From assembly GCF_004795105.1 (NCBI RefSeq), contig NZ_SSBL01000027.1, positions 25,306 to 89,305 of the forward strand: a stretch of DNA of 64,000 nt, given 5' to 3'. The DNA comes from Streptomyces sp. A0642 (GTDB lineage Bacteria; Actinomycetota; Actinomycetes; Streptomycetales; Streptomycetaceae). The notes beneath the pieces were generated by a model, which worked only from the letters and a program-made list of their open reading frames with translations, ran no database searches and was not told the origin of the DNA. Numbering within the stretch: the first letter of the stretch is position 1; each line of letters opens with the position of its first letter. Positions 60,535 to 64,000 of this stretch are shown here, in pieces. The position numbers and the translations under genes are program-made.

Positions 60535-61835
60535 GAGCGCCTTCGGACCCCATGGTGTCATCGAGTGAAAGGCCCACCGTGACGAGCACTGCCCCTGGTT
60601 CCGCCCTCGGCGTCCACTCCGAAGTGGGCCGGTTGCGCAAGGTCCTGGTGTGCGCCCCCGGGATGGCGCACCGGCGGCTGACCCCGACCAACTCCGACGA
60701 TCTGCTGTTCGACGACGTCATGTGGGTGGAGAACGCCCAGCGGGACCACGCCGACTTCGTGGCCCAGCTCACCGGCCGGGGGGTGGAGGTCGTCGAGCTG
60801 CACGAGCTGCTCGCGGCCACCCTGGCGATTCCGGAGGCCCGGTCCTGGCTGCTCGACCGGAAGATCGACGCGAACGAGGTGGGCCTCGGCCTGGTCGACG
60901 ACACCCGCGCCTTCCTCGACACCCTCGCCCCGGGTCGGCTCGCCGAGTACCTGATCGGCGGCCTGGCCACCGCCGACCTGCCCCAGGAGTTCCACTCGGC
61001 GTACCTCGGCCTGGCCCGCGAAGGCGCGGGCGGGCGGGAGTACCTGATGCCGCCCCTGCCCAACACCCTGTACACCCGCGACACGACCTGCTGGCTCTAC
61101 GGCGGAGTGACGCTCAACCCGCTCTACTGGCCCGCCCGGCACGACGAGACCCTGCTGATGAAGGCGATCTACACCTTCCACCCCGACTTCAGGGACAGCA
61201 GGATCTGGTGGGGTGATCCGGAGCGGGACTGGGGCCGGGCCACCTTCGAGGGCGGGGACATCATGCCCGTCGGCAACGGCGTCGTCCTCATGGGCATGAG
61301 CGAACGGACCTCCCGGCAAGCGATCACACAGGTCGCGGCCGCCCTGTTCGCACACGGCGCGGCGGAGCACGTGATCGTCGCCGGAATGCCGAAGCTGCGC
61401 TCGGCGATGCACCTCGACACGGTGTTCACCTTCGCCGACCGGGACATCGTGACGCTGTACCCGCGCATCATGGACGGCGTCCACACCTTCTCGTTGCGGC
61501 CATCCGACCGGGTGCCCGGAATCGAGGTCACCGATGAGGGCAGCACCCCCTTCACCGAGGTCGTGGCCCGCGCCCTGGGCCTGCCACGACTGCGGGTGAT
61601 CGAGACGGGCGGCGACGTGTACGCCTCCGAGCGCCAGCAGTGGGACAGCGGCAACAACGCGGTGGCCCTGGAGCCGGGCGTCGTCTTCACCTACGACCGC
61701 AACACCCAGACCAACGCCCTGCTGCGGCAAGCCGGGGTGGAGGTCATCACCATCGTCGGCGCGGAGCTGGGCCGGGGCCGAGGAGGCGGACACTGCATGA
61801 CCTGCCCGCTGATCCGTGACGCGGTGACCTTCTGA
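60531..61835 (+). CDS. arcA: Arginine deiminase
   Basis: A protein of up to 434 residues of the guanidino-modifying superfamily. Marks are EVGRLRKVLVCAPGMAHRRL, MPPLPNTLYTRDTTCW, FEGGDIMPVG and the nucleophile Cys in GRGGGHCMTCPL (Cys422 in the longest form). It hydrolyses arginine to citrulline and ammonia. The GTG at 60531 overlaps the permease stop (GTGA). A GTG at 60579 with GAAAGG upstream is an alternative start and would give 418 residues. No ornithine carbamoyltransferase or carbamate kinase gene follows, so the full ADI route is not present here. Confidence 0.9.
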   Translation: MRAPSDPMVSSSERPTVTSTAPGSALGVHSEVGRLRKVLVCAPGMAHRRLTPTNSDDLLFDDVMWVENAQRDHADFVAQLTGRGVEVVELHELLAATLAIPEARSWLLDRKIDANEVGLGLVDDTRAFLDTLAPGRLAEYLIGGLATADLPQEFHSAYLGLAREGAGGREYLMPPLPNTLYTRDTTCWLYGGVTLNPLYWPARHDETLLMKAIYTFHPDFRDSRIWWGDPERDWGRATFEGGDIMPVGNGVVLMGMSERTSRQAITQVAAALFAHGAAEHVIVAGMPKLRSAMHLDTVFTFADRDIVTLYPRIMDGVHTFSLRPSDRVPGIEVTDEGSTPFTEVVARALGLPRLRVIETGGDVYASERQQWDSGNNAVALEPGVVFTYDRNTQTNALLRQAGVEVITIVGAELGRGRGGGHCMTCPLIRDAVTF

Positions 61836-61874
61836 CCGTCCGGCCGTTTCGCTTCGTCTCCCGCGCCGGATCGC

Positions 61875-61892
61875 AGCCCGAAACCGGGCTTT
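61875..61892 (+). terminator. Hairpin terminator after arginine deiminase
   Basis: AGCCCG and CGGGCT form a 6-bp stem around AAAC and are followed by TT, 39 nt after the arcA stop. It is a plausible operon end. Confidence 0.45.
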
Positions 61893-62045
61893 GCGCCTCG
61901 CTCGGACGACGCGCCATTTCGCCCTGACCGAGCGCGGCCCCGGCGGGGCCGGGGGACCGGCTGGACATCGTCTCCCACCGCTGCGTTGGCATCACGCACG
62001 CCGGGCCCGGGACCGGGGCCGAGGTGACACCACATAGCATCACGT

Positions 62046-62064
62046 GGTGCCACAACGGTGCCAT
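62046..62064. promoter_or_regulatory. Upstream operator copy (GGTGCCACAACGGTGCCAT)
   Basis: The 19-mer GGTGCCACAACGGTGCCAT holds two GTGCCA half-sites 11 bp apart, one helical turn. It matches the copy at 62183-62201 at 17 of 19 positions. It lies 137 bp upstream of that copy, and may be a second binding site for the same regulator. Confidence 0.5.
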
Positions 62065-62174
62065 CGCAGGCACGCAAAGCTTCCCCGCACCCCCGGCACC
62101 CGAAGGCCGCCCTCGCGTTTCCCCAGGTCAGACGCACCGATGAGAGAGGTCGCTCAGAAAGAGCGCCACCACGC

Positions 62175-62210
62175 TTGCGCGTGGTGCCACAGTGGTGCCA
62201 TTATGGCGTC
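62175..62210 (+). promoter_or_regulatory. Leaderless promoter with embedded operator before the RHH regulator gene
   Basis: TTGCGC (62175-62180) and CATTAT (62199-62204) are 18 bp apart, and the ATG begins 7 nt after the -10. Transcription would start at or very near the initiation codon, and no ribosome binding site is visible. The operator GGTGCCACAGTGGTGCCAT (62183-62201) fills the spacer, so binding would block RNA polymerase. Confidence 0.5.
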
Positions 62211-62723
62211 ATGGACCTCACCCCGTATGTCGACACCCTCCGCCGCGAACTCGCGGTGGCTGCCGAGGCCGGCGGCGACGAAGCCCGCGCGCTGGCGGAG
62301 AGGCTCACCGCTCCTCTGGAGTCGGCGACCCGGCTGACGCTGCTCCACGTGCTCTCCGCCGCGATGGACGAGATCACCCGCGAGCTCGCCCCCGGTTCGG
62401 TCGACGTACGGCTGCGCGGGCTCGACCCCGACTTCGTCGTGACGCTGCCGGCCACCGGCAGTGGCACCGTGGAGCCGGCGCCCGCCGAACCGCTCAGGAA
62501 TCCGGCCCCGGCGGAAGGCGACGAGGGCGGCACCGCCCGCGTCAACCTGCGGCTGCCGGCCCACCTGAAGGCCCGCGCCGAGGAGGCCGCGACCCGCGAG
62601 GGCCTGTCGGTCAACGCATGGCTGGTACGCGCCGTGTCGGCAGCGGTCGACGGCGGCGCCGGCCCCCGTACGACGGAGAAGAGCCAGACGCTCGGACAGG
62701 GCTACACGGGCTGGGTGCGCTAG
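62211..62723 (+). CDS. HicB/ribbon-helix-helix-type regulator
   Basis: A 170-residue protein. Residues ~1-95 form a helical N-terminus (MDLTPYVDTLRRELAVAAEA). The C-terminal part reads TARVNLRLPAHLKARAEEAA, then TREGLSVNAWLVRAVSAAVD, a ribbon-helix-helix domain like HicB antitoxins. Its start is the ATG at 62211. It is followed 82 bp later by a DUF4097 gene and an ABC transporter, an arrangement found in Streptomyces. No HicA toxin partner is seen, so a local repressor is more likely than a toxin-antitoxin system. Confidence 0.75.
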   Translation: MDLTPYVDTLRRELAVAAEAGGDEARALAERLTAPLESATRLTLLHVLSAAMDEITRELAPGSVDVRLRGLDPDFVVTLPATGSGTVEPAPAEPLRNPAPAEGDEGGTARVNLRLPAHLKARAEEAATREGLSVNAWLVRAVSAAVDGGAGPRTTEKSQTLGQGYTGWVR

Positions 62724-62805
62724 CCGCATCCCGGTCCGCGCGACTTCACTCACACCACGTCCCACCAGCGGGGACGCCACCACGACCCAAGAGGACGGGA
62801 CAGCC

Positions 62806-63651
62806 ATGCCTTCTTTCGACACCCTCGAAGCGATCACGGTCACGGCCCATGTGGAGGCCGGCTCCATCCAGTTCACCGCGGGCGACCGCCAGGACACCGT
62901 CGTCGAGGCACGGCCCCGCGACCCGAAGAAGGACCAGGACGTCCGGGCGGCCGAGCAGACCGAGATCACCTGCTCCGGTGGCGTACTGACCGTCCGGACG
63001 CCCAAGCAGCGCTATCTGATCGGCCGCACCGGCACCGTCGACGTGACGGTCGAACTGCCCACGGGCTCGCGCATCGACGTGACGGGCGCCTGGGCGCAGG
63101 TGCTCGGCGAGGGCCGGCTCGGCGAGGTCCGGGTGAAGACCTCGTCCGGTGACGTCCGCCTCGACGCGACCGGCCCCCTGCACCTGACCGCGTCGCACGG
63201 CTCGATCACCGTGGACCGGGTCGACGGCAAGGCCGAGATCACCACCAGCTCCGGCAGCCTGCGCGTCGGGCTGGTGGACGGCCCCGCCGTCCTGAAGAAC
63301 TCGCACGGCACCACGACCGTCGGCTCCGTCACCGGCGAGCTGCGGGTGAGCGGTTCCAACGGTGACATCGACATCACCCGCGCCGAGGACTCCGTCACCG
63401 CCACCACCGCGCACGGCACCCTGCGCGTCGCCGAAGTCGCCCGGGGAACCGTCCAGCTGGAGACGAGCTACGGAGCCATCGAGGTCGGTGTCCGCGAGGG
63501 CACGGCGGCCTGGCTCGACGTCAGCTCCGGCGCCGGCCAGGTGCGCAACACCCTCACCGCGTCCGAGACACCGGCGGAGACCGAGGACACCGTCAGGGTC
63601 CGCGCCCGCACCCGGTACGGCACCATCGACATCCGCCGCGCCAAGGTCTGA
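62806..63651 (+). CDS. DUF4097 family beta-strand repeat protein
   Basis: A 281-residue protein made of repeated short beta strands (VRLDATGPLHLTASHGSITV, then GKAEITTSSGSLRVGLVDGP, then GELRVSGSNGDIDITRAEDS), consistent with a beta-helix of the DUF4097 type. There is no clear signal peptide. It lies between the RHH regulator and a DrrA-like ABC ATPase, so a role in the same transport or stress unit is likely. The exact function of DUF4097 is unknown. Confidence 0.83.
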   Translation: MPSFDTLEAITVTAHVEAGSIQFTAGDRQDTVVEARPRDPKKDQDVRAAEQTEITCSGGVLTVRTPKQRYLIGRTGTVDVTVELPTGSRIDVTGAWAQVLGEGRLGEVRVKTSSGDVRLDATGPLHLTASHGSITVDRVDGKAEITTSSGSLRVGLVDGPAVLKNSHGTTTVGSVTGELRVSGSNGDIDITRAEDSVTATTAHGTLRVAEVARGTVQLETSYGAIEVGVREGTAAWLDVSSGAGQVRNTLTASETPAETEDTVRVRARTRYGTIDIRRAKV

Positions 63652-63738
63652 CCCCTGTCCCGGGCCGCCCGGCCCCGCCGCCCACGCCGGCACCACCGCC
63701 CAGCCCCAGCCGCACAGACCTTCGAACGGGAGGGCACC

Positions 63739-64000
63739 ATGCCTTCATCTGTCATGCCCACATCCAGAAAGAGGGACGGCCGACAGGCTCCGTACGCCGT
63801 CTCCGCCGTCGGGATGCGCAAGTCCTACGGCGACAAGGTCGTCCTCGACGGCATCGACCTGCGCATCCCCCAGGGGACCGTGTTCGCGCTGCTCGGTCCC
63901 AACGGGGCCGGCAAGACCACCGCCGTGAAGATCCTCTCCACCCTCGTCACCCCCGACGCCGGCGACCTCCACGTCGCCGGCCACGACCTGGCCACCCACC
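63739..64000 (+). CDS. DrrA-like ABC transporter ATP-binding protein (partial, runs off the window)
   Basis: The ATG follows GGGAGGG. The visible 87 residues contain AVSAVGMRKSYGDKVVLDGI, the Walker A motif GPNGAGKTT and KILSTLVTPDAGDLHVAGHD, as in daunorubicin-resistance (DrrA) ATPases. The protein continues beyond 64000, where a membrane subunit would be expected next. Substrate is unknown; the same operon probably includes the DUF4097 and RHH genes. Confidence 0.87.
   Translation, partial: MPSSVMPTSRKRDGRQAPYAVSAVGMRKSYGDKVVLDGIDLRIPQGTVFALLGPNGAGKTTAVKILSTLVTPDAGDLHVAGHDLATH

Larger units (their letters stand above)
61836..62210. other. Intergenic region upstream of the ribbon-helix-helix regulator
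   Basis: It contains the terminator candidate at 61875-61892, a further small GC hairpin (61936-61950), and the two GGTGCCA-type operator copies at 62046 and 62183. No coding frame here has motif or ribosome-binding-site support. Confidence 0.5.

Noticed and set aside
62211..62723. HicAB toxin-antitoxin system
   Set aside because: No HicA-like small toxin gene lies on either side; the next gene is DUF4097. A stand-alone regulator is better supported.
1..64000. Biosynthetic gene cluster (polyketide, NRPS, lanthipeptide)
   Set aside because: No core synthase, carrier protein or RiPP precursor other than PqqA was seen, so the region is catabolic and defensive rather than a secondary metabolite cluster.
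1..64000. tRNA, rRNA or tmRNA genes
   Set aside because: No cloverleaf with a TTCRANNC loop and CCA-type end, and no rRNA-like stretches, were recognised by reading. A tRNAscan run would be decisive.

Overview
The window is high-GC DNA from an actinomycete, almost certainly Streptomyces. The evidence is strong third-position GC bias, frequent GTG starts, long runs of 4-bp ATGA/GTGA overlaps, and typical Streptomyces families (PucR, IclR, TrmB/LuxR regulators, RHS toxin with SUKH immunity, MmpS-like protein, DUF4097). It reads as an accessory region: catabolic islands are mixed with decayed mobile and defence genes.

Layout. (1) 0.3-6.2 kb: a putative organosulfate/sulfate module (SulP transporter, MFS permease, alkylsulfatase-like metallo-beta-lactamase, divergent PucR regulator). 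(2) 6.4-10.8 kb: a TrmB/LuxR regulator and an S8 protease gene that is cut before its catalytic Ser and joined to the 3' part of a type I-E cas5e. An intact cas6e, a decaying 29-bp repeat array and an IS256-type transposase fragment follow. This is a fossil type I-E CRISPR-Cas locus. (3) 11.1-22.1 kb: a tightly coupled minus-strand operon (aldehyde dehydrogenase, ThDP enzyme, LivK-LivH-LivMG fusion-LivF), divergent from an IclR regulator, a CaiB/BaiF CoA-transferase and a citryl-CoA-lyase-like protein. The set could take up and degrade an unknown carboxylic acid. (4) 22.3-29.2 kb: a Tat-exported PQQ dehydrogenase with a cupredoxin-like tail, a secreted ThuA protein and a complete pqqABCDE set. 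Regions 3 and 4 share a short motif in three upstream regions. (5) 29.6-33.8 kb: a quinate/shikimate-to-protocatechuate operon (aroQ, quinate/shikimate dehydrogenase, quiC) with a divergent TetR. A 214-bp MITE-like element sits inside aroQ and keeps the reading frame open.

(6) 34.5-41.0 kb: a hypothetical gene, an ECF sigma factor with a coupled membrane protein, and a cell-envelope group (signal-peptidase-like protein lacking both catalytic residues, L,D-transpeptidase, PGRP/FG-GAP amidase, MmpS-like protein). (7) 41.4-52.4 kb: a 2,894-residue secreted RHS/YD-repeat nuclease toxin, its SUKH immunity gene, an IS1380 remnant and a second SUKH gene. (8) 52.5-58.7 kb: LysE exporter, LysR regulator carrying a perfect 44-bp palindrome, broken quinone oxidoreductase, peptidase E, AhpD-like protein, epimerase and MFS exporter. 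(9) 59.1-61.8 kb: arginine/ornithine antiporter and arginine deiminase. (10) 62.2-64.0 kb: a ribbon-helix-helix regulator with an operator inside its own apparently leaderless promoter, a DUF4097 protein and the start of a DrrA-like ABC ATPase cut by the window edge.

No rRNA or tRNA genes were seen. Functions are assigned from sequence reading only; no database search was run.
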